DNA of 64,000 nt, from positions 25,706,611 through 25,770,610 of the forward strand of contig CAXKWD010000013.1 of the NCBI GenBank assembly GCA_964059195.1, given 5' to 3'. The position numbers and the translations under genes were made by a program. The notes beneath the pieces are model-generated. The model worked only from the letters and a program-made list of their open reading frames with translations. It did no database searches and was not told the DNA's origin. The DNA is from Ectobius pallidus (lineage: Eukaryota; Arthropoda; Insecta; Blattodea; Ectobiidae). Of this stretch, positions 1 to 11,471 are shown piece by piece. Every line of letters starts with the position of its first letter. Positions within the stretch are counted from its first letter, which is position 1.

Positions 1-87
1 ACGCTTAGAAAATTGGTCTCGTTTGGAAGTGTGAGCTGTGATTCGATTTTTATGGGCAAAGAATGTGTCCGCATCTGACATTCACAG

Positions 88-405
88 TTGAGTGAAGGTG
101 TCATCCTCCTGCATGACAATGCCAGGCCCCATACTGCTCAAGCAACGCAGGAATTGTTGCGACGGTTCGGGTGGGAAATTTGGAGTCATCCCCATACATC
201 CCAGATTTGGCACCCAGTGACTGTTTCCTGTTTCCGAAGGAGCACTTATCTGGCAGTCGGTTCTCTTCAGACAGGGCTGTGAAAACATCCGCCGAGACCT
301 GGCTCAATGGACAGGGACCTGATTTCTACCAAGATGGGTTAAGCAAGTTGCTTGTACGTTCTGATAAATGACTAAATAGACTTGGTGATTATGTCGGAAA
401 GTGAT
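88..405 (+). pseudogene. mariner-type transposase, C-terminal fragment
   Basis: This is the C-terminal third of a mariner (Tc1/mariner superfamily, DD34D) transposase. Seen: the motif HDNARPHTA near 112-138, which holds the second catalytic Asp. A different reading frame then gives DLAPSD near 204-221, which holds the third Asp, followed by a typical mariner tail (WLNGQG, then RSDK) and an LNRLGDY stretch ending at a stop near 405. The HDN part and the DLAPSD part are in different frames, so there is a frameshift near 165-175, and a stop precedes the last dozen codons. The N-terminal DNA-binding half would lie left of the window or is missing. It cannot encode an active enzyme. Family assignment is secure; the subfamily is not determined. 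Confidence 0.85.
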
Positions 406-599
406 AGGCATGTATGTCTCTTAATTCCTTTTTGTATTTTCTGTCTATTGTTAATAAATATTTCTTTATTCGACTTGTAACATTTTTTTCTGATCAACCC
501 TCGTAGATGTAGATGTAGATATCTCGTCCTGTAGATCCTGTGTTCAGCGGGGCTCAAGGATATAGAACACGTCAGATAAAAAAATACATGCATCTTATA

Positions 600-1245
600 T
601 CTATATTAATAAAAGGAAGTGTCTGTCCTCCGTCTGTCTGTCTGTCCGCGATGCCCAGCGAAATCTACTCAACGCAGAGATCTGAAATTTTATACATAGG
701 CGGACTAAAGGGTCAGAATGTGCACCTCGAAGCCGGAATTTTAATTGTCGCTTTCGTTCGTGAGTTATGAGTGAAAAACGGGCAGAAAACGTGTATTTTT
801 TGCGATTTCGAAGCATCAGTTTCAGTCATATATTTCAATGTTAAATCAATTACAGCTGGCTTTGGCTATTTTTGTCATCATACCTCATAGCCTACCTTGG
901 AAATAAAAGCATCGCGATTGCTTGATTTTGTAAGTCCATCGTGGACGATTCATTTGTTTAGAGTGTCAAGGCCCGCAGATATATGAAATTTTCAACCTAG
1001 ACGTAAGAAGGATATCAACATAGGCTTAATTATGGTCAAACATTGTTCGATTTGAACGAAACTCACTATACAGGGGTTTCCTGAGCCAAGGAACTGGAGC
1101 CTGAGGTCGCTTTTTCTACCAGGGGACGCTACCTAATCGTGGAATACACTCCACGTGATTTAGGTGTTAATAAATATAATGATTTAACTATTATGCACTT
1201 AAGTTTTGAAATAATTATCTCGGGGGAAGCCGCGGGCACATGTTA
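600..1245 (+). mobile_element. non-autonomous Helitron, unit 1 of a head-to-tail pair
   Basis: The 5' end TCTATATTAATAAAAGG starts at 600 directly after an A (599), as Helitrons insert between A and T. The unit ends near 1245 with a GC-rich hairpin (GGGGGAAGCCGCGGGC, about 1221-1237) followed by ACATG and a degenerate CTAG. There is no coding capacity: no Rep or helicase motif is visible. A CTGTCTGTCCGCGATGCC stretch near the 5' end is shared with unit 2. Confidence 0.8.
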
Positions 1246-1868
1246 TCTTATAATAATAAAAGGGCGTGTTTGTCTGTCTGTCCGCGATGCCCAGCGAAAT
1301 CTACTGAACGCAGAGATCTGAAATTTTAAACATAGATGGACTGAAAGGTGGGAGAATGCACCTCGAAGCCGGATTTTTAATTTTAGCTTTCGTTCGCGAG
1401 TTATGAGTGAAAAACTGGCAGAAAACGTGATTTTAGCGCTGTCGAAGCATCAGATTTCAGTAATACATTTCAATATCAAATCAATTGCATTTGGCTTTGG
1501 CTATTTTTGTCATACCGTGGAAATAAAAGCATCGCGATCGCTTGAATGTTGTAAGCCCACGCTGGAGCATTTGTTTAGAATGTCAAGGCCCGTAGACATA
1601 CGAAATCTTCAACCTACACGGAAGAGGGATAATCAACATAGACCTAAATATGATTAAACATCATTCGATTTGGACGTAACTCACTATACAGGGATTTTCT
1701 GGGTCAAGGAACTCGAATCTGAGATTGCTTTTGCCAGGCGACGCTATCTAATCGTGGTAAGTAGTCCACGTGGTTTAGGTGTTAATAAATATAATGTTTT
1801 AACTATTATGCTCTTAATTTTTTATTTTTTAAATAATTATCGCGGGCGAAGCCGCGGGCACATGCTAG
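1246..1868 (+). mobile_element. non-autonomous Helitron, unit 2 of a head-to-tail pair
   Basis: It begins with TC at 1246, immediately after the 3' end of unit 1, and repeats that unit nearly base for base. It ends with the hairpin GCGGGCGAAGCCGCGGGC and ACATGCTAG at 1868, followed by T at 1869, the canonical Helitron 3' terminus (CTRR|T). A partial copy with the same 3' end is at 63547-63872. It is non-coding. Confidence 0.85.
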
Positions 1869-1916
1869 TCAATAATATAAGCCTACAGAAACTGTAAGCT
1901 GCCAAATTTATCCAAG

Positions 1917-2860
1917 CTAAAAATATTCCTCCAAATTGTAGAAGGTGTGAGTTATTAAAAATTCCTTGACAGCTGTTTTGAAAGGTTTGCTCTTTTTTTG
2001 AATACATAATAATTTAATGTTGTTTGGAAGCTTGTTATATATCTGTACTGCAGAATAATAAGCACCCTTCTGAAAGAGTTTTAACGAGTTATTTGGTCTG
2101 TGTAGATCATTCATGTTTCTGGTAGTACGTCCATGTACACTAAAATTAGTTTGAAATTTATCAATATTATCCACTACATAACACATAACAGAGTATATAT
2201 ACTCCCCTGTAAGAGTGAGGACTTTTAATTTTTCAAATAGCGGTTTACAAGATTCCCTTTTTTCTTTCCACATATTATTCTTTGCCCGCTTTTGTAATCT
2301 AAATATTTTCTCCCTATGGGAAGAGTTGCCCCAGAATATGATCCCGTACCTCATTACCGAGTGAAAATATGCAAAATATACCATAAGTAATGCATCCTGT
2401 TTTAATATATTATTCAAAATTCTTAAAGCAAAGCACGCTGAACTCAGTTTTTGACTTATCATTTCTATGTGTGTCTTCCAGCCAAGATTTTGGTCAATTG
2501 GCAGTCCTAAAAATTGTACATTGCTAATTTCTTGTATGATTTGTGTTTCATAATTAATTTCAAGATTTTAGATACATCTGTTTTTTGTCCTAACTTGTAT
2601 AAAATGGGTCTTATCAATATTAGGTGTCATTTTATTAGCTAGAAACCATGTGTTTAACTCGTGAAAAGTATTTGTAGCTATTCTTGATAAATGTTCTTCT
2701 GACGTTCCTGTTACAAGTACACTTGTAGCCTATCATCTGCGAAGAACAATACCTTTGATTCGTCACTTAAGTTATAGGGCAAGTCATTAATGAAAATTAA
2801 AAAGAGCAAAGGTCCTAGTATTGATCCCTGAGGTACCCCATTCTTAACAACCCCTAAGTA
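1917..2860 (-). pseudogene. reverse transcriptase, C-terminal part (LINE copy 1)
   Basis: A 181-codon open frame (1917-2462) encodes the thumb and C-terminal region of a LINE ORF2 protein. It begins just after the point where the third copy reads LGLQIDQNLNW and ends in a conserved tail (FYNLEEYF at the C terminus). To the right, in other frames, are remnants of the RT active-site block FFADD near 2735-2750 and of the PQGS-type motif near 2825-2840, broken by indels. RT would reverse-transcribe the element RNA at a nicked target. Missing here are the endonuclease and RT motifs 0-2, and the active-site segment is frameshifted, so the copy is dead. A near-identical tail occurs at 31622-31825 and 46524-46769. 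Confidence 0.85.
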
Positions 2861-2862
2861 AA

Positions 2863-3921
2863 TTATATATGTAAGTTAATTAATTTTGTTTAGTATTCTG
2901 CGCCAGCCACTGATGCGATGTTCGACCGTTAACTTACAACATTTGTATTGGCGATGGTATCGTTGAATGAAAGCAATACAATATAACATGTTATCATGGC
3001 ATGAGTGGTTGATCATTGAGATTAACAAAGTGTGAAAGAATAAAACAATCACGAAGCGTGAAGCGTGTTTTACTGATTGCCAGTACAAAGATTATTAAGT
3101 CATGTAAACATAGGGAAGATACAGGAACTGAATGTTAATAGTTTGCAGTGTCATTAGAAATTAAGTGTCAGAAAGGTGCTTTATGAGATTGTGTGGGGGA
3201 CGGGAAAATGTCCGTCCGTCCGTGATAACTTGAATACGCTTTATCACATTTCCATGAAACTTAGTATACACGCTTATTACGTCTTTAAGAAGAATGCTAC
3301 TAATTTTGTTCCTAAACGGTTGACCGGTTCCGGAGTGACGCCCACTAAACTACAAAGCCGCATGGCTAACTCCCTAATTGATAGACTTTGGAGTTTTAGG
3401 TTGATAGAGTAGGCTCTACTTGTTATGAAATAGGTTTTAAATACTGAAAATAATCTCTATTATAAAATATTATAAAATATCTCACTGATAATACAGAATA
3501 ATACCATCATTATAGATGGCTCTACTCGTTGCATGAGCATCGTTTACACCTCACTAACGTTCTCGTAAACTTTACCAAAGCATCCCGTTCATGTAAACAA
3601 ACACATTGGCTACGATCAGTGACAGTTTGGACAACTGTGTTATTGTTTTATACGTATTCGATTTAAAATGCCGAAAAAATGAATTGCATATTTTATTCGG
3701 ATGATTTCCTTCTTCCTCTATTTCACTCTCAACGTTGCGAAAGATATTTCACTTCTGTCCTGTGGCGTTCAACGCACCCGATTCTTTATTTTTGACAATT
3801 TACTTCAGGCAGTTAAAGGTTTTATAATTGTTTTAAAAATTCTGCGAAAGGACTTTACTTAAAAAATGTTACGATTTATTTACTGAGTATTGGAATGATT
3901 GTTTATAAACTGTAATTTCTG

Positions 3922-3925
<4 letters not shown>
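2863..3925. other. intergenic sequence with a decayed repeat at 3180-3420
   Basis: I see no gene here. The stretch 3180-3420 carries GTCCGTCCGTCCGTGA and a GC-richer body resembling the internal part of non-autonomous Helitron-type repeats, but no ends can be set. The rest is AT-rich unique-looking DNA. Confidence 0.4.

Positions 3926-3961
<36 letters not shown>
3926..3961. repeat. (ATT)n microsatellite
   Basis: About twelve ATT units in a row, directly before a tRNA-derived SINE. Confidence 0.95.
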
Positions 3962-3981
3962 GTGACGTGTATACCCACGTG

Positions 3982-4312
3982 ACCGCCGGCATGGTCTTGT
4001 GGTTAGCGTCGCTGACTACGGATCCGTCGGCCCGTGTTCGATCCTCGGTACCTCCTCGGATTTTTCTGAGGTAGGGAGGTCTGGTAGGGGTGCACTCAGC
4101 CTCGTGATTCAATCTGAGGAGCTACTTGATAGAGAAGTAGCGGCTCCGGTCATGGAAACCACCATCAACGGCCGTGGATGTTGGCATGCTGACCACATAC
4201 CCCCCAATCCGGCCGTCTGCCTATAGGTAGATGACGCAGCGGTCGGGTGGTAGGCCTTGTTCCTTCGGGGATGTCGCGCCATGGAGTTTAGTATACCCAT
4301 GTTGTGCATATT
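3982..4312 (+). mobile_element. tRNA-derived SINE, family 1
   Basis: The head has an RNA polymerase III internal promoter: an A-box-like TGGTCTTGTGGTTAGCG (about 3992-4008) and a B box GTTCGATCCTCGG (about 4035-4048), spaced as in a tRNA gene. The body (GGGTGCACTCAGCCTCGTG, then a GATGTCGCGCC tail region) is not tRNA-like. A second, 5'-truncated copy of the body lies at 20730-20892, which supports an interspersed element rather than a true tRNA gene. The open frames across it are accidental. Confidence 0.75.
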
Positions 4313-4416
4313 CTACTCTATGCTTTCTGATGTTTTTGCAAAAATTAAGAAATATTCTTGACGTGAGGCATCTGTTGTAAATTCGTTATGTGTGAAACTC
4401 CATAGTTTTTTAAAAA

Positions 4417-4420
<4 letters not shown>

Positions 4421-4463
<43 letters not shown>

Positions 4464-4481
4464 ATATATTTATATATATAT
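4421..4481. repeat. (AT)n microsatellite
   Basis: A nearly pure AT dinucleotide run of about 60 bp. Confidence 0.95.
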
Positions 4482-4984
4482 CCTATTCAATCCATCTGTC
4501 ACTTTGTTTTATCAGTTAACCTGATTTTATTTCTCACTAAAATATTTCTGATTAAGTACTGTAATTATATTTTCATAAGTAATCACACGACGGTTTAGAT
4601 GTTTATCATGATCCTCGTAATCTCGAGTATAATTTATTGAGACTATTCCATTAAAAAATGTAATGAATAATTAATTACTCCCTGACTCATTATGTTCACA
4701 ATGAAATTGTCATTCTCTCATATGTATCTGAGGCAACTTACTGAGAAGGTGCTGCCATCTGGAAACACGACGTAGCGTTTCCTACGGATTTCAGACGCAG
4801 TTTCGCCGTGATGCAGAACTTGGATCATCATCATAATGAGATTTAGGCCTACAGTAGCTTTCATTCCTGAAAGTAACAGGCAGAGACAATTAGTTTAAAT
4901 ATAATAAATGGTTTAAAATATGATGCACAAACTTTCTCGCATATACGTGTTAAATCTAGAACAGAAAAAATTAAATTATAGTAA

Positions 4985-5760
4985 AGAAAACGTTCATTTT
5001 AATTTCCTCTACAACTTTACTGTTGTAGGTTTTCATGTATCGCCTACTGTAATGGATATAATCTAGAAAAATTGAAAATGGATACGAGTAAAGTACCCCT
5101 TAAGTCATTTTTGCAGAAATACGGATATAGCCATTTTATTAGTTTCCAATTTTAAATTTTTATTAAAATCGTTTGAGCCAATTTTTCAAAAATCAAAATT
5201 TTCGACAAAAGTTTTCATGAAAAGTCACCTTAAAGTTTCAGTTATAAAGACGATATTCTCTGCAGTTCAATGAAATTTCCGAAAAAGTCCTTAATTCAAA
5301 AAATTAAATAAATGAACCGTTTACCCGCTGTGCTTGTCCACAGACAGACGGACAGACGTCCTTCCAAAAACACGTTTTTCGGTTTCTAAGCATCGTGAAA
5401 CACGTATTTCCGGTGTTGTCTCGATTCCGAAATTTGTCACGATCACGCGAGAAAGTAGAAACCTTATGTCAAGATTACTGCCTCCTATTTACATACATAT
5501 TCTGTTCTCGGTTGCTATCTTGATTCATTTGTTTACGATTCGCAGAGATCTGATTTTTTTTTACATAGGCGGCCAGAGATGGATCATGAAAGCATGCCTG
5601 AATGGGAAAACATTGAAAGATTTGGACGAAACTCACTATACGGTTTATTTTTGTTCTTTTTTCTTTGGCTTGAGAATTCTAATCTTAAGTTTATTTCTCC
5701 CGCGCGGCGCACTTCAATCGTGAAATGCACCTCGAAGCCTTTTTTTAGCATTTTAATTTA
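4985..5760. repeat. dispersed repeat, copy 1 (partner at 43010-43330)
   Basis: Shares with 43010-43330 the series CTCTACAA, TAGAAAAATTGAAAATG, GAATTTTGAAAA-type text and the block TTTCTAAGCATCGTGAAACA (about 5380-5403). The right part (5540-5750) carries GCAGAGATCTGA, CATAGGCGG, ACGAAACTCACTATAC and GCACCTCGAAGCC, the same words as the Helitron units at 600-1868. It therefore looks like a decayed Helitron-related composite. The 129-codon open frame through it has no recognisable domain. Confidence 0.5.
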
Positions 5761-5769
5761 TCATCAATC

Positions 5770-8160
5770 GTTTTAATTGTGTATGAAAGATTTGGATAAG
5801 GTTAATGAATCTGTGGTTCATATTAATTGTTTCATTTCGAATCTGTAAACCATAATAAAATTCAATTATCATAGGTGATCCCACTAGAAACTGATGAAAC
5901 TCGTCAACTCGAGTTGAATTTATTAAGACTATTCTATGAATGAAAATGTAACGGATTGTACAAATAATAATTACTTTCGTGCTTTGTTGTATAACAGCTG
6001 CGAGTTTACGGCATACTATAAATCGACCATGTAGGAATCGATTCGAGTTACCATGTTGTGACCAGTGCTACAAATGGTACATATAAGACATAGTTAACTA
6101 ATTTCAGTTAAGCTAACAGCAGAACAGAATAAATTCACACGGACTATCTTGCACCGAATTAAAAGTATGTTTTAATCAATGTACAATATTCATTTTACAA
6201 ATCAAGTTATGTTATATAAAATAATCTGTTTTGTGCTGCTTAATGGCAGCATGTGAGGTATTAATCACAGCACATTGATGCTTACGTGTCCAGCAACGAG
6301 GAGACCAATTGATCAGGTACAATCCCTTCCACATATTAATCGCAAGCATTTTGTAAGATAAAGGATCGTGATTAGTCTATATCCGAGGAATTGCTAAAAG
6401 TTATTGGTCAATATCAAACACGCGGCGTATGAGTCGGTAACATTTTTTCACTTGAAGATTATTTGGAACAAAAAGAAAGTCGCATAAGTTTAGTTAAATT
6501 CGCTTCTACCGCCATCAATTTTGTTTAATGAGTGATATTTATAAAATGAAATAAAAACATTTGTGTCCGCTTTTTTAAGGCCGTAGGACTGTTGTGTGCA
6601 GATTATTTCTGAACAAATATCACAGGAATCCGACCAAGGGTTAACTATAGTTTAATCATAAGATGTGAGTAAAAGCCGGAAATAGCCCGACTTGGAAACG
6701 CGTGACGTCACCTCAACAAGCGCTGTGATTGGTTTATTCCGAATTACGCAACCTGTACGGAATCTTGAGGAGTACCGGAAACAATGGAATCTAGGGTTGA
6801 AAATAAGCAGAACACCAGGCATGGATGTTTTCCCTCCCAAGACATTCGGAATTTGCTAATAGTTGCTTAATCCCTTTAATGTAAAGCCACATGGCTAACT
6901 GACTGACTCACTCACTGGCATTAATGTTTGTCCACTTCCAGATGAGCTAGAAACTTGAAATTTCTTACTCGTATAGCTTTTAGGCTCTAAACCACAGGAA
7001 AATTCCAAAAATATATTACACTTCCAGTTGATATAGAAAACTTAGACTTGGCAAACTGATACCTATCAGCTTCCAACCGACGGGAAAATTCCGAAAAAAT
7101 CCCAAAGTCTTCCCACATTTATTTTTTCAGGTGTAATGTGGCAAAAAAGGTAATAGCCAATACAGCAGACTAAATACACGCACTCTTACTCCCATAGATC
7201 TTTTAAAAAACCTTTCCCGAGAACCTGAGCGAAGCGAGTCACTGTATGGAATCATTTGGTTGCTTATTTCCTCTCTGGCGTGTATTGGTAGCTGATATGT
7301 TCGGTACACAATTCTAAATAACAATACATAACCGTCATTAATGAAGCCTGATGGATTTACTCGGGTGTGTTACTGGCAGATATAAGTGGTGTACTTACTC
7401 ATACACTTTGCAGGTCTGACTCCTCATACACACGTCACACTCAGGTCATTCACACTGACAACAACTTGATTGGACTTATTTACATAATATACTATGCACA
7501 CATACATACAAGTTACTCACTATAGTTGTAAACACAGTTGACTAAATGCAATTTATTATTTCTTTACGGTGATGTAAGCAGTGGAGTATACGCTGTATAC
7601 ATTCAGCATATACGTATATTTTAGTTATATTCTGCTTGGGCTGTGTTGACATTTCCGCCATTCACTCAAGTGTAACCTGGTGAAAAGCCGAAACCAAATC
7701 AAAACGGTGTAGATTTTTATTTTATTTTTTTTTTTTTTTGAAATCCATCCCAATATGTCTGTGTAACCACATTGCCACTGACTCGTTTTGAAATTAAATA
7801 ATGTTATTAATAGCGTCTCGTATGCATCACTGAAACCTAGACTGGATGGAAGATGTGGTATAGGATTGGTAGGTTCCTGTGTCGGTGAGCAGAAAATGCT
7901 GTTTGGAAAATGAAAATGTAAGCGAAACGGAGTTCTTATACATTTACAAAGTATAAGACAAATTGGTTGGTTGCCCCTAAGCAATAATCTTGTATTGTAT
8001 TCTTGAATATACATAACTGTAATAACAGGAGAAAAGTGTCTTATTGCATGAAGAACAGATAAACAGACCTAGATAAGTAGGCTATTTCGAAGTGTTGAAA
8101 TCATTATAACAAGACTGAGATAGGCCTAAATTAACACATTAGGCACCAAATGAAAAATCT
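5770..8160. other. intergenic DNA, no gene recognised
   Basis: No supported gene. Around 6885-7110 is a repeat-like stretch starting ACTGACTGACTCACTCACTG with a body similar in style to other CTGACTGACTCACT-headed animal repeats, without definable ends. A poly-T run lies near 7720-7740. The longest frame (7625-8014, - strand) has no domain and biased composition. Confidence 0.35.
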
Positions 8161-8164
8161 GACC

Positions 8165-8290
8165 TGAAACTCACATAACTTCCTCTGCCCAAATAAATGT
8201 TAGCCTCTTAATTATAATGACGTTGTGTTCATGTAAATTGGTTGTAAAAATGAAGATAATATCTTTACATCATCACATCGCATCCTCGAA
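8165..8290. repeat. dispersed repeat shared in inverted orientation with 47745-47870
   Basis: The word AATAAATGTTAGCCTCTTA and flanking text (CACATAACTTCCTCTGCC, ATGTAAATTGGTTG, CATCACATCGCAT) recur as the reverse complement at 47745-47870. A second pair (9880-10010 versus 47480-47590) suggests that one larger old repeat was present at both places. No family name can be given. Confidence 0.5.
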
Positions 8291-8608
8291 GGATTCACAA
8301 CCCACATAAAATCTTATTTATCCACTCACGTAACTTTCTTTTCCCTAAGCATGGCCAACCATATGTCTTTCTCACTTTAAATTCTGATATAAAATAAGAG
8401 GCCGTATTCAGTTGTTTGAACCTGTTGCAAGACAGGCAAGACTGAGTTCCTGCAAACAGTGGGTAGCTTATAACTACCCGACTGAGAATTTTATCGAAAC
8501 AGTTACAAATAAAAGTTTTAGCACATGTACAAAATTTAAACAAAATTATTATAGCCGTTATCAAGAAAATCGCGATAAACGAAACCTGCACGCAAAGTCC
8601 CCTTATAT

Positions 8609-9843
8609 ATGCCTGTTGCTCACGGTCAAATTTATTGTACAACAAATTTAAGCAAACGTTTAAACAAATCCACCTTTGCTAACGGTAAAATGAGTCATCA
8701 AATGCATACTAGCAAATGATTCTCCCTCTGTGTACTAAATTTCGCAACATCGTAGTATTACCCTGCCACCTAGTGGTAGACTCCTGTACTCTAAGTATTG
8801 AGCCACTCATACTCTGCTGCTAATGGTAGTTTGTTGTATCGTTTAGATTAAAAGATAACAATTATCCAGATTAATTGGGATGGGACAAGATCACATTATT
8901 AAGATAATTTACAAAACTTATAAATAATTTATTTCAGTGTTATGATATTTACGAAAGACAAATATAACGTGCGGTTTAAGCTCCGCCCACTCGATATTCA
9001 CATTTTGTTTCTCCGCGCAGCATGGCGACAAACTATCCTTGTATATTGTCGCCGACACTCCCGACCATACCAAATATTAAAAATGCGGAAGTGCCCACAG
9101 GTTTGCCTTGTACCCAACAGTTTGTCAGCCTGTGTATCCTCGAAGAATTCGCTAGATCGTGGTATAAAAGGAAGTGCTTCGCTGGGGGAGGGCTATTTCT
9201 CATGCGACGATGCACCTTATATTTGGTTTTTGCCATGATTTTATTAAAGTTGTCCTTTAAATCTGCCGAACATTAATACTTTAGCTATTTATAGTTATTA
9301 TTGTAATTTTATAAATTTCACATCCTGTTGTTTCCTTTGCCCTGTGTATTTAAATTTTTCATATAAAAGAGAGCAAACAATGCGTGAAGCTTTGAAATAT
9401 TAAAATCATACATTGTTTACGATCATTTAAAATAATTATGAAAGAAAAAAAAAATACTATATCAAGAATCGAACCCGAGACCCCTAGCACCACAGTCTAG
9501 CATCCTACCACAAGGCTATGAAGGAATGATGGAAGCAAGCGTGAATCGTGCATATACAAATACGGCCCCTATGTCATCCCGCTTCGAATTTTCATTTCGT
9601 TTTTGTATGGCATGTGTTCTCGTCATGATTTACCGCCCGGGGCGCGGGCTGTTCACGTCCGTTGCGCTGATTGGCTTTTGACAGCTCATTTGTTGGAATT
9701 AGAACATGACCTATAATTTATGCCGACGCGATTAACCAAACGTTTGCCAAAAGGCGAATTTGATCGTTAGCAATACCAATTTGTTGAAAAGTGATAGTTG
9801 TGAAATAAATTTAAAGAAAAATTTGACCGTGAGCAACAGGCAT
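8609..9843. mobile_element. TIR element of about 1.2 kb, ATGCCTGTTGCTCACGG ends
   Basis: The left end ATGCCTGTTGCTCACGGTCA (8609) is matched by its reverse complement ending at 9843 (TGACCGTGAGCAACAGGCAT). Similarity of the two ends continues irregularly for over 100 bp (CAAACGTTT, GCTAACG). No transposase is encoded. Inside lie a short GC-richer segment with a TATAAAAG word (9162-9170), overlapping open frames of 65-98 codons without known domains, and a tRNA-like SINE. No clear target duplication is seen. Confidence 0.6.
9440..9530 (-). mobile_element. tRNA-like SINE head
   Basis: On the - strand there is an A-box-like TAGCCTTGTGGTAGGATGC and a B box GGGTTCGATTCTTG followed by an A/T-rich tail (poly-T on the - strand), spaced like a tRNA promoter. 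It is short and lacks a convincing cloverleaf, so a SINE or tRNA pseudogene is more likely than a functional tRNA. Confidence 0.55.
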
Positions 9844-10344
9844 TAGTAAGAAAAAATTGATTTTCATGCGGTTTTCCGTTGAACTGTTCACACACACACA
9901 GACATGTTTGCGAAAAAAGTACTTTTGGATTCAGGGGATCTCAAAATGTGTATTTCTGGTAAAAACTCAACTTTTGAATTTGGGGCTCTTAAACAGTAAT
10001 TCCTCTACCCGTTTCCATTGTTTGAGATACAAAATGTGTTTGATGGTTTTATTAAAGTAATTGCAATATTGTTCCAAAGTTATAAGACATTAAATTTTCC
10101 CCCAAAGAACTAACAAACATTCAGTAACCCCTTCACGCGAGGACACCAGGTGTTTTCATTATTTATTATATTTCCTGTATTGTTGAAGACAACAATGAAT
10201 ATTCGAATGGGGATATGAAGAGGAAGAACTGGGAGGAATTTGTTTCTAAGTAAGATATTTATGAGACAAAATATGTAATTCATTCGAACAAGATGAGAAA
10301 TTCAAATATATATATACGCAATAATTACATATACAAATAATATT

Positions 10345-10640
10345 AAGACCGAAGGTTATGTGTAGACTCAAATCAGGAAATGCCTGTTTTCATGCAGTTC
10401 AGAAAATCTTATCGTCTCGTCTTTTGTCCAGAAATCCAAAAATAAAAATTTATAAGACAATTATTCTGCCGGTTGTATTATATGGGTGTGAGACATGGTC
10501 GCTTATTCCTCGGGAAGAACCTGATCTGAGAGTGTTCGAAAACAGGGGGCTTAGGAAAACTGGACCCAAGTGAGATGAAAATGGGGACTGGAGAAAACTG
10601 CATAACTTCATAACTCGTCACCGGATATAGTAAGGGTAAC
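10345..10640 (+). pseudogene. LINE endonuclease-reverse transcriptase, C-terminal fragment
   Basis: The frame 10358-10573 reads through a LINE C-terminal region. Visible are LYGCETWSL and LRVFENRGLRK, a signature of a common insect LINE class whose ORF2 ends with FENRVLRKIFGPKRDE-type sequence. The next part (DENGDWRKLHN) is in the same frame after a stop near 10571. It is truncated on both sides. A second fragment of the same class is at 19900-20175 (-). Confidence 0.8.
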
Positions 10641-10827
10641 TAAAACACGGTGGCTGAAAGCAGTGATCTCAATATATAAACAGGATACACAACAGCTGTG
10701 CTTTGCAATTGCATAAATCGTGACGTTCACTTGTTGTTAAGTTGGCTACACCGTACGTATTGGTGAAGTGTGCTTCCTATGTTAAACATATATTTATGAA
10801 TGTGTTTTTATTATTTTTCATGACAAA

Positions 10828-11255
10828 ATGGTAAAATATTGCGTGGTATATGGCTGCACAGAGCTCCAGAGAAATGGAAGTGGACTTAAGTTTCACAAGT
10901 AGGTTATTTTTGTTTGGAACATTTGAGGATACTGGCCAAATCTGACTTAGCCTCAAGCGTAGCATAGCCACGAACGTTTGTCTTTTTCTTGCCTGTTTGT
11001 ACAGGTTTCCATTTTCTTGGCCTGATATTCCGAAGAAGTGGGTTCAAGCAATGTGCAGAGAATATTGGTCACCCACAGCGTACAGTACATTAAGCAGCAT
11101 ACACTTTACACCTGATTGCTATCAGTCATAAGGACTGGTGCACTTGTAAAATTACTAAAAGATGCTGTACCATCAATCTTCAATTTTCCAGGACATCTTC
11201 AAAAAATTATTGTTCCAAAAAGACAACTCGTTCGTAACATAGGCGTAACCAGGCC
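10828..11255 (+). pseudogene. THAP zinc-finger domain gene fragment with intron
   Basis: THAP domains are C2CH zinc-dependent DNA-binding modules found in P-type transposases and in host genes. Exon 1 (10828-10898) encodes MVKYCVVYGC...GLKFHK with the first two Cys ligands. A GT..AG intron (10899-11004) is followed by exon 2 encoding FPFSWPDIPKKWVQAMCREY and then SIHFTPDCY, which supplies the His-Phe part; phase is kept across the splice (AA|G). A TAA at 11129-11131 breaks the frame, and the diagnostic AVPSIFNFP box follows in another frame (about 11170-11200). A hAT-type MITE sits at 11238. The C-terminal catalytic part is not seen, apart from a possible later exon near 11595. Probably a dead transposon-derived THAP gene. 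Confidence 0.75.
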
Positions 11256-11471
11256 GACCATATAGGGGGGGAGGTTACAACATCTGGGGGGTATGGGGTA
11301 TGGGGTCCTCCCCCGGAAAATTTTAAAAATTAAGATGCACAATAACGAGTTTTAAGCTTCCCACGCTTTATACTCGTATTAAGCAATTTATAAGCAGACT
11401 TTAAAAAATTGTACAATTTTCCTTTTTTTAATCAATGGGGGGGGGGGTTCAAACCCCTCGTTACGCCTCTG
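11238..11471. mobile_element. hAT-type MITE with 8-bp duplication GTTCGTAA
   Basis: The ends CATAGGCGTAACC (left) and its imperfect complement GTTACGCCTCTG (right) are flanked by perfect GTTCGTAA copies at 11230-11237 and 11472-11479. At 234 bp it is too short to code. It has G-rich and C-rich subterminal tracts. It inserted into the THAP pseudogene. Confidence 0.85.

Larger units (their letters stand above)
498..2862 (-). mobile_element. LINE copy 1: 3' half of a non-LTR retrotransposon, interrupted by a Helitron
   Basis: The 3' end lies at the left. The tail is a short ATCTAC repeat read on the - strand (about 505-525), then the 3' UTR to 599, the Helitron insertion 600-1868, and more 3' UTR and coding sequence to about 2862, where homology stops (5' truncation). 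The same family recurs at 31309-36118 (-) and 45812-46800 (+), which allowed the ends and the insertion point to be read by comparison. The tail with a microsatellite-like repeat and the encoded RT resemble Jockey/CR1-type LINEs; the clade is not certain. Confidence 0.85.

Noticed and set aside
3982..4060. possible functional tRNA
   Set aside because: A and B boxes are good, but no convincing cloverleaf was found, and the attached body recurs at 20730 without the head, so a SINE is the better reading.
5334..5723. 129-codon + strand frame
   Set aside because: Runs through Helitron-related repeat words; not conserved as protein.
7625..8014. 129-codon - strand frame
   Set aside because: No domain, no repeats of the frame elsewhere, biased composition; a chance ORF in AT-rich DNA.
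8295..8645. 116-codon - strand frame with hydrophobic stretch
   Set aside because: Crosses the left end of the TIR element at 8609 and has no domain, so it is not a single gene.
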